This document shows, piece by piece, positions 6,590 to 15,914 of a stretch of DNA of 35,161 nucleotides. Position numbers and translations under genes: made by a program. This stretch comes from an uncultured SAR116 cluster alpha proteobacterium (lineage in GTDB: Bacteria; Pseudomonadota; Alphaproteobacteria; Puniceispirillales; Marisalimonadaceae): contig CACHVW010000010.1 in the NCBI GenBank assembly GCA_902583415.1, positions 1-35,161 of the forward strand, given 5' to 3'. The stretch's first letter is position 1. The number at the start of each line of letters is the position of its first letter. The notes beneath the pieces were generated by a model, which ran no database searches, was not told where the DNA came from, and saw only the letters and a list, made by a program, of their open reading frames with translations.

Positions 6590-8710
6590 GTGATGATTAT
6601 AACAGCATCACAACTTTATAAAAAAATAATTAAATATGATAGCTTTGTCTCATATAGCGCTATCAATGATGCTTATAATTTATCAAAGAAAGCTCATGCA
6701 AATCAATTCCGAGGAAGTGGCGAAGCTTACTTTACTCATCCCTTAGCTGTAGCTGATTATTTGGTTGATATGAGATTAGATTCCTCCACAATTATTACAG
6801 CTCTTCTTCATGATGTTGTTGAAGATAGTGAAATTACTCTAAAAAAAATTGAAGATAAATTTGGATCTGAAATATCAAAACTTGTTGACGGGGTAACTAA
6901 ACTATCCAAGTTAGATTTAAAATTTGGATTTGCTCAAGCTGAAAACTTTCGTAAACTTTTACTAGCATCGTCGGATGATATTCGAGTTTTGTTAGTAAAA
7001 TTAGCTGACAGATTGCATAATATTAGAACAATTGATGGTATTAAAAACGATGAAAAAAAGTCCAAAATTTGTTTTGAGACTTTAGAGATTTTTGCTCCAT
7101 TAGCAGAACGCTTAGGTATTAATGCTATTCAAAGAGAATTAGAAGATAGATGTTTTGCGGTTTTGAAACCAGAAACTCGTGACTCAATATTAAAGCGTTT
7201 AAAATTAATATATTCCCAAGATGAATTGAATATTCCATACATAACAAAAGAAATTGAAACTTTTTTAAAAAAAAATAATATCAAATGTTTGGTTACGGGA
7301 AGGATTAAAAGTAGTTATTCAATTTGGAAAAAAATGCAATATAAAAATTTAAGTATGGATCAATTGTCTGATATAATGGCATTCAGAGTTATTGTTGATG
7401 ATGTACCTAGTTGTTATAAAAGTCTTGGATTATTGCATCAAGAATATACTGCAATAATGGGACGTTTTAAGGACTATATTTCTGCTCCTAAAAGAAATGG
7501 TTATCAATCACTTCATTCAAGTCTAATCGGACCTAAGAAAACAAGAATAGAAGTACAAATTAGAACTTCAATTATGAATGAATTTGCTCTTAATGGAGTT
7601 GCTGCACATTGGATTTACAAAGAGGGTGCAAAATGGTCAGAAGGTATAAAATATAAGTGGGTAAGAGAATTAATTCAAATTATTGAAGAAAGCAGTGAAC
7701 CAGAAGAATTTTTAGAAAATACTAAATTAGAAATGTATAATGACCAAATTTTTTGTTTTACGCCAAACGGAAATTTAATAATTTTACCCAAAGGAGCAAA
7801 TGCTATTGACTTTTCATATGCTGTTCATTCTGAAATTGGCAATGCTGCAGTCGGTGCTAAAATAAATAATAAAAATAGATTGATAACTACAGAAATTAAA
7901 AATGGAGATCAAGTAGAAATTTTAACTTCTAAAAATGGTTTTCCAGATCCAAAATGGATAGAAATATGTACTACTGGAAAGGCTAAATCAGCTATAAAAA
8001 GATTCATAAGAAATAGAGAAATTAAAGAGTTCCTTCAATTAGGAACCGCGTTACTTCAAAAAGAGTATAGACAACAAAACAAGAGAATGCACGAAAAAAG
8101 TTTAATAAAAGTAATTGATAAATTTGGACTTTCTGACGTGGAAGAATTACTTATTGAAATAGGAAAAGGAAATATAAAATCAAGAGATGTGTTAAATTTT
8201 TTATATCCAGAAAAAGCAAATTCAAAAAGTAAATTGCCAATTTTAAAAAAACCTCAATTACAAGAAAGTATGAAAATAAAAGGTGTAATTTCTGGAATGG
8301 CAATACATTATGCGCATTGTTGTCATCCATTGCCTGGTGAACGTATTGTAGGAATTGTTACCACAGGTAAAGGGATTACTGTTCATGCTTTAGATTGTTT
8401 TGCCTTAGAAAAATTTAATGATATGCCTGAGGTATGGCTTGAAATATCGTGGGATAGAGAAGGTGAATCTTTTCATAAAGGTAGTCTAGTGACAGTTTTG
8501 TCAAATGAGCCTGGCAGTTTAGCGGATGTTACTAAAATAATAAGTTTAAATGATGGAAATATATCTAACATCCAAGTGGTTTCAAGAGATTTAGATTTTT
8601 ATAAGTTTAATATTGATTTAGAAGTTAGAAATTTAAGTCATTTAAACCAAATAATTGCAGCAATAAGGTTGTCTAATTTTGTAGAAAGTGTACAAAGAGG
8701 TAAGGATTAG
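6590..8710 (+). CDS. Bifunctional (p)ppGpp synthetase/hydrolase (RSH family)
   Basis: Stringent-response enzyme that makes and degrades (p)ppGpp; a single Rel-type copy is usual in Alphaproteobacteria. Domain order: HD hydrolase (about residues 25-190) with His50, His74-Asp75 in ALLHDVVED and Asp140 in KLADRLHN all present; synthetase (about 230-350) with GRIKSSYSIWKKM, DIMAFRVIV and KDYISAPKRNGYQSLHSS; TGS (about 388-450, IFCFTPNGNLIILPKGA); a zinc-finger-like segment with HYAHCCHPLPGE; and a C-terminal ACT domain. Both catalytic sites look intact. The start is GTG at 6590 or, one codon later, ATG at 6593. No ribosome site is seen, and two TATAAT hexamers lie just upstream, so the mRNA may be leaderless. 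It could be named relA, spoT or rel. Confidence 0.95.
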   Translation: MMIITASQLYKKIIKYDSFVSYSAINDAYNLSKKAHANQFRGSGEAYFTHPLAVADYLVDMRLDSSTIITALLHDVVEDSEITLKKIEDKFGSEISKLVDGVTKLSKLDLKFGFAQAENFRKLLLASSDDIRVLLVKLADRLHNIRTIDGIKNDEKKSKICFETLEIFAPLAERLGINAIQRELEDRCFAVLKPETRDSILKRLKLIYSQDELNIPYITKEIETFLKKNNIKCLVTGRIKSSYSIWKKMQYKNLSMDQLSDIMAFRVIVDDVPSCYKSLGLLHQEYTAIMGRFKDYISAPKRNGYQSLHSSLIGPKKTRIEVQIRTSIMNEFALNGVAAHWIYKEGAKWSEGIKYKWVRELIQIIEESSEPEEFLENTKLEMYNDQIFCFTPNGNLIILPKGANAIDFSYAVHSEIGNAAVGAKINNKNRLITTEIKNGDQVEILTSKNGFPDPKWIEICTTGKAKSAIKRFIRNREIKEFLQLGTALLQKEYRQQNKRMHEKSLIKVIDKFGLSDVEELLIEIGKGNIKSRDVLNFLYPEKANSKSKLPILKKPQLQESMKIKGVISGMAIHYAHCCHPLPGERIVGIVTTGKGITVHALDCFALEKFNDMPEVWLEISWDREGESFHKGSLVTVLSNEPGSLADVTKIISLNDGNISNIQVVSRDLDFYKFNIDLEVRNLSHLNQIIAAIRLSNFVESVQRGKD

Positions 8711-9221
8711 GTGGAGCGCATATATAGTTAATTTTAATTTATATTACAAAAATTTGTTAAGTAAGGTTAATAGAATTATATCTTATTATAAATTAAGATT
8801 AGCTCGTTTACCTGGTTCTAATTATGCCATCTCTTCAGGCTTTGCGTGTGGGGCAATGGTTTCCTTTACACCTCTTCTAGGATTTCATTTTGTTTTAGCT
8901 GTAGTTTTTGCTTATTTGATAAGAGGTAACTTTATAGCAGCATTAATTGGAACAGTGGTTGGGAATCCCCTAACTTTTCCGTTTATTTGGGGATTGATAT
9001 ATAAAATTGGTACTTATGTTACACAAATTGAGCTAGGGAAATTAACTCATGAAATAAATTTTGATATGATAGTAAACCAAACTTATGAAATTTTTTTCCC
9101 AATGCTTGTAGGTGGTGTGATTATAGCGCCTTTAGTTTGGATAATAAATTACTATATTATCTATAGTTTTATTGCGTCTTTCAAGAAAAGAAGAAATAAA
9201 AAAAATAAAAGGCTATTATAA
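8688..9221 (+). CDS. DUF2062 domain membrane protein
   Basis: Membrane protein of unknown function that in Alphaproteobacteria is often found between the RSH gene and pdxJ. The 177 residues start with an amphipathic basic segment, then the family core ARLPGSNYAISSGFACG, MVSFTPLLGFHF and GTVVGNPLTFPFIWG with two to three membrane helices, and end in a Lys/Arg tail. The GTG at 8688 overlaps the end of the RSH gene by 23 bp and gives a normal leader length. An AAAGAGG sequence at 8694-8700 lies inside this reading and would instead favour an ATT at 8706, so the exact start is uncertain. Its stop overlaps the pdxJ ATG by one base. Confidence 0.85.
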   Translation: MYKEVRIRWSAYIVNFNLYYKNLLSKVNRIISYYKLRLARLPGSNYAISSGFACGAMVSFTPLLGFHFVLAVVFAYLIRGNFIAALIGTVVGNPLTFPFIWGLIYKIGTYVTQIELGKLTHEINFDMIVNQTYEIFFPMLVGGVIIAPLVWIINYYIIYSFIASFKKRRNKKNKRLL

Positions 9222-9958
9222 TGAAAAGACATGTTAGGTTAGGCATAAATATTGACCATGTTGCTACACTCAGGAATGCTCGTGGTGAAAATTATCCAGA
9301 AGTTACTGAAGCTGCAAGGATTGTTGAAAAATGTGGCGCAGATTTAGTAACTGTGCATGTAAGAGAAGATAGAAGACATATCAATGAAAAGGATCTAGGC
9401 GACATTTTGAACGCTATTAATATTCCAGTTAATCTTGAAATTGGGGCAAATTCAGAAATGATTAAGATTGCAAATGAATACAAGCCTAAATGTGTATGCT
9501 TTGTTCCAGAAAAACGAAAAGAAATTACCACGGAAGGTGGTTTAGATGTAGTAAATAATTTTGATAAATTAAAAAAGTTCATTAAATCATTATCTAATGA
9601 TAATATAAAAATAGCTATTTTTATTGATCCAGATAAAGATCAATTAATTGCTTCTCAAAAATTAGGTGTAAAAACAATCGAGTTCCATACTGGTAGTTAT
9701 GCAAATGCCTTTATTAAAAAAAATAATGTTGATTTAGAATTAAAAAAAATTATCGAAAGTACTACTTTTGCAAAAAAAATAGGTTTAAATTGTCATGCAG
9801 GTCATGGCTTAACTTTTGATAACGTAGGTGCAATTGTATCGATAAATGATATTATTGAATTAAATATAGGACATTTTATTATAGCTAATTCTATTTTTGA
9901 TGGGTTGGAAAATTCAATATTAAAAATGCGTAAAGTAATTTCAGAAGCAATTAAATGA
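9221..9958 (+). CDS. pdxJ: Pyridoxine 5'-phosphate synthase
   Basis: Joins 1-deoxyxylulose 5-phosphate and 3-amino-1-hydroxyacetone phosphate to make pyridoxine 5'-phosphate, the last ring-forming step of the DXP-dependent vitamin B6 pathway. The 245-residue TIM barrel has LGINIDHVATLRNARG at the N-terminus, the segment TVHVREDRRHI, LEIGANSEM, and the C-terminal GLNCHAGHGLTFDNV and HFIIANSIFDGL phosphate-binding loops. It overlaps the preceding gene by one base (TAATG) and acpS by four (ATGA), so it is translationally coupled. The PLP made would serve enzymes such as the dehydratase in this window. Confidence 0.97.
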   Translation: MKRHVRLGINIDHVATLRNARGENYPEVTEAARIVEKCGADLVTVHVREDRRHINEKDLGDILNAINIPVNLEIGANSEMIKIANEYKPKCVCFVPEKRKEITTEGGLDVVNNFDKLKKFIKSLSNDNIKIAIFIDPDKDQLIASQKLGVKTIEFHTGSYANAFIKKNNVDLELKKIIESTTFAKKIGLNCHAGHGLTFDNVGAIVSINDIIELNIGHFIIANSIFDGLENSILKMRKVISEAIK

Positions 9959-10362
9959 TTATTGGAATTGGAACAGATATTTTGAATTTAGAGAGACTAA
10001 AAAAAATTATGAATAAATATGATCAAAAGTTCATTGATCGAATTTATGGGAAGAATGAGATTGAAATTTCAAAAGGTAAATTAAATAACTCTATTAATTT
10101 TTTTGGAAAAAGATTTTCGGCAAAAGAAGCAACTTGGAAGGCTTTAAGTCCTACCAGAGGAAAAGGACTTTTTTTTAGAGAAATAGAAATTTTAAATGAT
10201 ATCAATGGTAAACCATATTTATTTTTTTCAGGTAAAACAAAAGAATTTATTGGAAAAAAAGAAAAAATTTTAAAAGCCAAATTAAAATTTGATATCTCTC
10301 TATCTGACGATACTCCATTTGTTATTTCTTTTGTTGTAATTTCACTTGCTCCTTATGTTTAG
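9955..10362 (+). CDS. acpS: Holo-[acyl-carrier-protein] synthase
   Basis: Transfers 4'-phosphopantetheine from CoA to apo-ACP, activating fatty acid synthesis. The 135-residue protein has the two family motifs: GIGTDILNLERL with metal ligand Asp8, and KRFSAKEATWKAL with Glu58. The mid-region GLFFREIEILNDINGKPYL and the C-terminal SLSDDTPFVISFVV are also typical. The ATG overlaps the pdxJ stop as ATGA. pdxJ-acpS-lepB-rnc-era is a standard alphaproteobacterial order. Confidence 0.95.
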   Translation: MIIGIGTDILNLERLKKIMNKYDQKFIDRIYGKNEIEISKGKLNNSINFFGKRFSAKEATWKALSPTRGKGLFFREIEILNDINGKPYLFFSGKTKEFIGKKEKILKAKLKFDISLSDDTPFVISFVVISLAPYV

Positions 10363-10413
10363 CTATTGCATAAAATTAATTATTTAAACAACTCAAACCT
10401 TTGGAGTATATTT

Positions 10414-11136
10414 ATGAAAAATTCTATTAAAGAGCTATTTAAAACACTGTTAATTGCTGGCTCAATAGCTATTTTTTTTCGTTCTATTTTTTTCGAGCCT
10501 TTCAATATTCCGTCAGGTTCTATGATACCAACTTTGTTGGTGGGTGATTATTTATTTGTTTCAAAATACTCATATGGTTATTCAAAATATAGTTTTCCAT
10601 TTGGATTGTTGCCTATAAAAGATAGAGTATTATATAAAACTCCACAAAGGGGAGATGTGATTGTTTTTAGAAAACCAGGAAATGAAACAATTGATTATAT
10701 TAAAAGGTTGGTTGCTCTTCCTGGTGACACAGTACAAGTTAAAGGAGGTATTCTCTACATTAATTCAAAAAAAGCTAAAAGAATTAAGACAAATATAGGG
10801 ATAATGAAAAATGTATTAGGTGAAGAAAAAGTTACACAATATGACGAGGTTTTTGAAGGATCAAAAAATCACAAGATAATTGAGGCTAGTGACAATGATC
10901 TTTTTGACAATACAGGTTTATACAAAGTCCCAGCAAAACATTTTTTCTTCATGGGTGATAATAGAGATAATAGCATAGACAGTCGAACACCAGAAGTTGG
11001 CTTTGTACCAATGAGAAATTTAATTGGCAAAGCAGAAATCATTTTTTTCTCCCATGATGGAGCCGCTTCAATTTTTGAATTTTGGAAGTGGCATAAAGCT
11101 ATACGGTTTTCAAGAATTGGCAAGGCAATTGAATAG
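10414..11136 (+). CDS. lepB: Signal peptidase I
   Basis: Membrane serine protease that removes signal peptides from exported proteins. The track start (TTG at 10366) adds 16 polar residues. The ATG at 10414 follows a GGAG site seven bases upstream, begins directly before the single membrane helix (FKTLLIAGSIAIFFRSIFF) and gives 240 residues. The catalytic Ser36 is in NIPSGSMIPTL and the general-base Lys98 is in DYIKRLVALPGD. Later boxes GDNRDNSIDSR and GFVPMRNLIGKA are present. The stop overlaps the rnc start by one base. Confidence 0.96.
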   Translation: MKNSIKELFKTLLIAGSIAIFFRSIFFEPFNIPSGSMIPTLLVGDYLFVSKYSYGYSKYSFPFGLLPIKDRVLYKTPQRGDVIVFRKPGNETIDYIKRLVALPGDTVQVKGGILYINSKKAKRIKTNIGIMKNVLGEEKVTQYDEVFEGSKNHKIIEASDNDLFDNTGLYKVPAKHFFFMGDNRDNSIDSRTPEVGFVPMRNLIGKAEIIFFSHDGAASIFEFWKWHKAIRFSRIGKAIE

Positions 11137-11807
11137 TGTGTACAAATAAACTAGAAAAACAGATTAATTATAAGTTTAAAAATATTGCTTTGTTAGAAGA
11201 AGCTATTACACATTCTAGTTTTCAAAAAAATAATTTGAAAATTAAAAAAAAAAATTATGAAAGGCTAGAATTTCTTGGCGACAGAGTTTTAGGTTTGGTA
11301 TTATCAGAATATCTTTTTAAAACCTTTCCTAATGCCAAAGAAGGTGTTTTAGATAATTATTTTCAAAAATTTGCTAACCAAGAAAATTTATTTAATTATG
11401 CGAAAAAAATTAATCTTTCTGTTTTTTTAAAGACACAAAAAGGTGATAATTTAAAAAATAATAAATCTATATTGAGTGATGTTATTGAGGCAATCATTGG
11501 AGCAATTTATATTGATTCAGGATTAAAAAATTGTAAAAATTTTATAATAAATAACATTGTTGATAAAAACTCAATTTATTTCAAACCTTTGAAACATCCT
11601 AAGTCTATACTTCAAGAGTATTGTTTAGATCAGTATAATGATCTACCCAAATATAGTATCTTAAATAAATTTGGAAATGAACATCAACCTACTTACGAAG
11701 TTTCTGTATCTATTAAAAATCATGAAGTGGTATCAGCAACAGGTACTAATTTAAAAAAAGCTGAAGAAGCTGCGGCAACAAAATTATTAAGTGTTTTAAA
11801 AATTTAG
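11136..11807 (+). CDS. rnc: Ribonuclease III
   Basis: Cleaves double-stranded RNA, processing rRNA precursors and structured mRNAs. The N-terminal endonuclease domain carries YERLEFLGDRVLGL with Glu45 and Asp49, and SDVIEAIIGAIYIDSG with Asp115 and Glu118, which correspond to the four metal-binding acids of the E. coli enzyme. A double-stranded RNA-binding domain occupies about residues 150-223, ending in GTNLKKAEEAAATKLL. Starts at GTG, overlapping the lepB stop by one base. In the signature the usual GDAVL is GDRVL, a small divergence. Confidence 0.96.
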   Translation: MCTNKLEKQINYKFKNIALLEEAITHSSFQKNNLKIKKKNYERLEFLGDRVLGLVLSEYLFKTFPNAKEGVLDNYFQKFANQENLFNYAKKINLSVFLKTQKGDNLKNNKSILSDVIEAIIGAIYIDSGLKNCKNFIINNIVDKNSIYFKPLKHPKSILQEYCLDQYNDLPKYSILNKFGNEHQPTYEVSVSIKNHEVVSATGTNLKKAEEAAATKLLSVLKI

Positions 11808-11838
11808 AGTTATAAAATAGAAGAGGTGTATATTTAAT

Positions 11839-12756
11839 TTGGGAAAAATAGACTTAAAATCAGGTTTTGTAAATTTGGTTGGAATTCCTAACTCAGGTAA
11901 ATCTACTCTAATAAATAAATTAGTAGGCAGAAAAATTTCTATAGTATCTCATAAAGTACAAACTACTAGATTTTGTATTAGAGGAATATGTAATTATCAT
12001 TTATCAACTAAATTGAAAGCGCAAATAATTTTTGTTGACACACCTGGAATTTTTTTTCCAAAAAGAAGACTTGAAAAAGCTATGGTTACTGCTGCGTGGT
12101 CAGAGCTAAATTTATCCGATAAAGTGGTTTTTATTCATGATGTTTTAAAAAAAATAGACAATGATACTAAAGAAATAATTGAAAAAATTTTTGAAAAAAA
12201 ATCTGACGTAATTTTAGTTTTAAATAAAATTGATTTGTTACCAAAGGAAAATCTTCTTAAAAAAATTTCTGAGATAAAAAATTTATATAACTTTGAAGAA
12301 ACATTTTTGATTTCCGCCAAAAATGGAAGCGGTTGTAACAAGTTAATAGAATATTTAGCAAAAAAAATGCCACCGCACTCTTTTTTTTATGATGAAAATA
12401 CTATTTCAGATTTACCACAATCTATTTTAGCTTCTGAAATCACAAGGGAAAAGTTGTTTAAAAATCTCAATCAAGAATTGCCATATAATCTCACGGTTGA
12501 AACAGAAAAATGGGTAATTAACACTGATGAAAGTGTAAATATACAGCAGACGATATACATTAATAAACAAAGCTACAAACCTATAATAATAGGAAAACAA
12601 GGTCAAAATATAAAAAGAATTGGCACTTTGGCTCGTAAAGAACTTGAAAATTTATTAGATTGTAAAATTCATTTATTTTTGCACATTAAATTCAAAAAAA
12701 ATTGGATGGATGATCCATCTAAATACTTATCTATTGGCTTGAATTATAATGCCTGA
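11839..12756 (+). CDS. era: GTPase Era
   Basis: GTPase that binds the 3' end of 16S rRNA and takes part in 30S subunit maturation. G-motifs are all present: G1 GIPNSGKS (15-22), G2 within KVQTTR (about 39-44), G3 DTPG (67-70), G4 NKID (129-132), G5 SAK (159-161). The C-terminal KH domain has PIIIGKQGQNIKRIGTLAR. The start is TTG at 11839, placed by the AGAGGTG site about ten bases upstream and by the family N-terminus; no ATG is available. It overlaps recO by 8 bp. rnc-era-recO is conserved. Confidence 0.96.
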   Translation: MGKIDLKSGFVNLVGIPNSGKSTLINKLVGRKISIVSHKVQTTRFCIRGICNYHLSTKLKAQIIFVDTPGIFFPKRRLEKAMVTAAWSELNLSDKVVFIHDVLKKIDNDTKEIIEKIFEKKSDVILVLNKIDLLPKENLLKKISEIKNLYNFEETFLISAKNGSGCNKLIEYLAKKMPPHSFFYDENTISDLPQSILASEITREKLFKNLNQELPYNLTVETEKWVINTDESVNIQQTIYINKQSYKPIIIGKQGQNIKRIGTLARKELENLLDCKIHLFLHIKFKKNWMDDPSKYLSIGLNYNA

Positions 12757-13507
12757 ATGGAATGATGTTGGTATAATATTATCTGCAAAAAAATATGGTG
12801 AAAAAGGTCTGATAGTTAACATTTTGACAGAGACGCATGGACGTTATGTAGGTTGGATTAATAATTATAAAGCAAAAAATTTTTTATCCAGTATTCAGCC
12901 TGGTAATTTAGTTAAAGTGTTTTGGAAATCAAGATTAATTGAACAAATGGGAAACTTTAAAATTGAACTAATTTCTTCAATTTCAGGAAAAATTTTTGAT
13001 GAAAAACTTAAATTACAAGCTTTAATATCGTTATGTTCTTTGTTAGAAAAATTTTTACCTGAAAGACAAAGTTATACTGAGATTTTTAATGCAACAAAAG
13101 CCTTCTTAAATGTTTTAGTAATCAATAATGAACTCGATAATAAACAGTGGATTAAAGGATATGTGAAATGGGAAATTGGATTACTGTCTTCTATTGGTTT
13201 TTCTCTAGATTTAAAACAATGCGCTGTAACAGGACAAAAAAATAATTTATATTATATAAGCCCAAAAACTGGAAAAGCAGTATCCAAGCAGGGCGCTGGA
13301 AAATTTGCTCCAAAACTCTTAAAATTGCCAATGTTTTTAGGAGGTGTAGAAGACAATGGATCAAGTCTTAATGAGCAAATTATTATGGGGTTAAATATAA
13401 CAACTTATTTCTTCAAAAATAAATTATTACCATCTATTAATGACACTAGAATTATGAATTTACCAAATTCTAGAGATAGATTAGAAAATATGATTAAAAA
13501 ACAATAA
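12749..13507 (+). CDS. recO: DNA repair protein RecO
   Basis: Mediator of the RecFOR pathway that loads RecA on SSB-coated single-stranded DNA. The 252-residue chain begins with the OB-fold domain ([42 protein letters not shown]) and continues with the helical domain ([20 protein letters not shown]), which is typical of alphaproteobacterial RecO. No zinc-binding cysteine cluster is obvious. The ATG lies inside the end of era (8 bp overlap), implying coupling. Confidence 0.93.
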   Translation: MPEWNDVGIILSAKKYGEKGLIVNILTETHGRYVGWINNYKAKNFLSSIQPGNLVKVFWKSRLIEQMGNFKIELISSISGKIFDEKLKLQALISLCSLLEKFLPERQSYTEIFNATKAFLNVLVINNELDNKQWIKGYVKWEIGLLSSIGFSLDLKQCAVTGQKNNLYYISPKTGKAVSKQGAGKFAPKLLKLPMFLGGVEDNGSSLNEQIIMGLNITTYFFKNKLLPSINDTRIMNLPNSRDRLENMIKKQ

Positions 13508-13526
13508 TTATAGGGAGTTATTATTA

Positions 13527-15740
13527 ATGAAAAATGAAGATTTACAAAATGAAAATATTAGCCTTACCCCTTTTTCAAAAGCAATCTCTGAGCGATATCT
13601 TGCGTATGCATTATCAACAATAACATCAAGATCTTTGCCAGACGTAAGAGATGGTTTAAAGCCTGTTCATAGAAGAGTTTTGTTTGCAATGATGCAATTA
13701 AAACTAAATCATAATGTATCATTCAAAAAGTCTGCTCGAGTCGTAGGTGATGTGATGGGAAAATTCCATCCTCATGGGGATGCTGCAATTTATGAATCGA
13801 TGGTACGAATGGCCCAGGATTTTGCATTAAGATATCCTTTAGTAGATGGTCAGGGTAATTTTGGTAACATCGATGGAGATAATGCAGCAGCCATGAGATA
13901 CACTGAGGCAAGAATGTCTAAAGCTGCAGAATTATTATTAGCTGATATTGATAAAGATACGGTAGATTTTAGAGTTACTTATGATGACGAGGGTAAAGAG
14001 CCTGTTGTATTGCCTTCAGCTTTTCCTAATTTACTGGCTAATGGATCGCAAGGTATTGCGGTCGGTATGGCAACTTCAATTCCTCCTCATAATATTTACG
14101 AATTAATCGACTCTCTTCTTCATTTAATTAAATTTCCAAATGCTTCTGATACTACGATTTCTAATTTTGTAAAAGGACCAGATTTTCCTACTGGAGGTAT
14201 TTTAGTTGAACCAAAATCATCAATTGTAAACTCTTACAAAAATGGAAAAGGTAGTTTTAGATTAAGAGCTAGATGGAACATTGAAAATATAAAAGGTGGA
14301 CAATGGAAAATAATTATAAGTGAAATCCCTTACCAAGTTCAAAAAAGTAGATTGTTAGAAAAAATCTCTGAGTTGATGGATAATAAATCTCTTCCAATGC
14401 TTTCTGATATAAGAGATGAAAGTGCAGAATATATTAGAATAGTCATTGAGCCAAAAAGTAGAAATTTATCGCCTGAAATGATTATGGAAACACTTTTTAA
14501 AAAAACCGACTTAGAGGTTAGAGTTTCTCTTAATTTAAATGTAATTGATGATAAAAATATACCTGGCGTGAAATCCTTAAAAGATGCACTGAAATCTTGG
14601 TTAGATCATAGGCAAATCATTCTTCAGAGAAAAAGTAAATATAGATTAAATCAAATTGAAAATAGAATTAATATTTTAAATGGTTATATAATTGTATATT
14701 TAAACATTGATAAAGTTATCGAAATTATAAGAGAAGAAGATAATCCTAAGGAAGTTTTAATATCATATTTTAAAATAAACGAAATTCAGGCTAATGCTAT
14801 ATTAGATATGCGTCTACGTTCATTAAGGAAATTAGAGGAAATTGAACTAAGAAATGAACTGAGTAAATTAGAAAATGAACAAAATAATCTTAATGAGATT
14901 TTGAATAGCATTGATGCTCAATGGAAAGAAATTTATTCAGACATAAAAAATCTAAAGAGAGATTTTCAAGATATTTCATCTAGAAAAACAGAAATCAGTG
15001 ACTTGCCTTTAGTTGAAGAATTTGATGAAGATCAATTTTTAACTAAAGAGCCAATAACTATAGTTTTATCTGATCAAGGTTGGATCAGAACTCAAAAAAA
15101 TCATTTAAATGATGATGTTGAACTTAAATATAGGGAAGGCGATAAAGAAAAATTTAAGATACATGCCTTTACTACTGATAAGATAATTTTCTTTGCAGAC
15201 AATGGAAGGTTTTTTTGTGTTTCTGCAAATAAACTTCCATCAGGAAGGGGCTTTGGAGAACCTATATCTCTTACAATAGATCTTAATGCAGAAAACAAAA
15301 TTATATCTTGTTTTCCATTTTTTGAAGGAAATATAGTTTTAGCGCTTGCATCAGGTCATGGGTTTAAAATTAATACTTCTAATATTATTGCACAGACAAA
15401 ATCTGGAAAACAAATATTAAATGCAAAAGACGATAACAAAGCAAAAGTATGTAAAAGAATTAAAGGAGATACTATTGCTGTTGTTGGGAATAATAGAAAA
15501 TTATTAGTATATTCAATAGATGAAATCCCCGAATTAAGTAAAGGAAAAGGTGTTATACTTCAGAGATATAAGGACGCCTCATTGTCTGACATTACAACAT
15601 TTAATAAAGAAGATGGAATTATTTGGAAAATGTCTGGTGGACGTAAAAGAACAGAAAAAGATTTATTAACATGGCAAGGTAAAAGAGGCTCTGCTGGTAG
15701 AATGGTTCCTATTGGTTTTCCAAGACCACCCATTTTTTAA
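13527..15740 (+). CDS. parC: DNA topoisomerase IV subunit A
   Basis: Catalytic subunit that decatenates daughter chromosomes with ParE. The active-site Tyr125 lies in [11 protein letters not shown], and the preceding helix-turn-helix region reads [19 protein letters not shown]. The 737-residue length, the absence of a GyrA-box type QRRGGKG motif and the recO neighbourhood favour ParC over GyrA. The C-terminal part from about 490 shows beta-pinwheel-like repeats ([19 protein letters not shown]). At the site equivalent to the quinolone-target Ser80 of E. coli ParC there is Ala86. An AGGGAG site precedes the ATG. This is the last gene of the block; an AT-rich gap of 174 bp follows. Confidence 0.95.
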   Translation: MKNEDLQNENISLTPFSKAISERYLAYALSTITSRSLPDVRDGLKPVHRRVLFAMMQLKLNHNVSFKKSARVVGDVMGKFHPHGDAAIYESMVRMAQDFALRYPLVDGQGNFGNIDGDNAAAMRYTEARMSKAAELLLADIDKDTVDFRVTYDDEGKEPVVLPSAFPNLLANGSQGIAVGMATSIPPHNIYELIDSLLHLIKFPNASDTTISNFVKGPDFPTGGILVEPKSSIVNSYKNGKGSFRLRARWNIENIKGGQWKIIISEIPYQVQKSRLLEKISELMDNKSLPMLSDIRDESAEYIRIVIEPKSRNLSPEMIMETLFKKTDLEVRVSLNLNVIDDKNIPGVKSLKDALKSWLDHRQIILQRKSKYRLNQIENRINILNGYIIVYLNIDKVIEIIREEDNPKEVLISYFKINEIQANAILDMRLRSLRKLEEIELRNELSKLENEQNNLNEILNSIDAQWKEIYSDIKNLKRDFQDISSRKTEISDLPLVEEFDEDQFLTKEPITIVLSDQGWIRTQKNHLNDDVELKYREGDKEKFKIHAFTTDKIIFFADNGRFFCVSANKLPSGRGFGEPISLTIDLNAENKIISCFPFFEGNIVLALASGHGFKINTSNIIAQTKSGKQILNAKDDNKAKVCKRIKGDTIAVVGNNRKLLVYSIDEIPELSKGKGVILQRYKDASLSDITTFNKEDGIIWKMSGGRKRTEKDLLTWQGKRGSAGRMVPIGFPRPPIF

Positions 15741-15914
15741 TTAGTTTTAAATTTTCAAATAAATAAAATTAATTTTGATAAATCTTTAAGCGATTTTGAT
15801 TAAAATTAATATATATGATTATTATGTAATAAATGTCTTTTATTAAGATTTATTTCGTGTAGTAATAGTAAATATAAATTTCAATTTAATAATACTTAAT
15901 AGGGAGGACGTTTA
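15741..15914 (+). promoter_or_regulatory. TRAP operon promoter region
   Basis: This 174-base gap holds a candidate promoter, TTGATT at 15796-15801 and TATTAT at 15820-15825 with an 18 bp spacer, and a strong AGGGAGG ribosome site at 15901-15907 in front of the solute-binding protein gene. An inverted repeat at 15768-15810 covers the -35. No RNA gene or ORF is seen in the gap. Confidence 0.45.
15768..15810. repeat. Imperfect inverted repeat overlapping the TRAP promoter
   Basis: ATTAATTTT (15768-15776) is mirrored by AAAATTAAT (15802-15810); inside them AAATC and GATTT also pair around a TTTAAGC loop. It may be an operator for the TRAP operon or a weak 3' hairpin for parC. There is no T-run typical of an intrinsic terminator, and chance pairing is likely in such AT-rich DNA. 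Confidence 0.35.

Noticed and set aside
10366-10413. Upstream TTG start for lepB
   Set aside because: GGAG seven bases before the ATG at 10414 and the immediate membrane helix favour the shorter protein.
13527-15740. GyrA instead of ParC
   Set aside because: No GyrA-box type QRRGGKG motif, a length of 737 residues, and the recO neighbourhood fit ParC.
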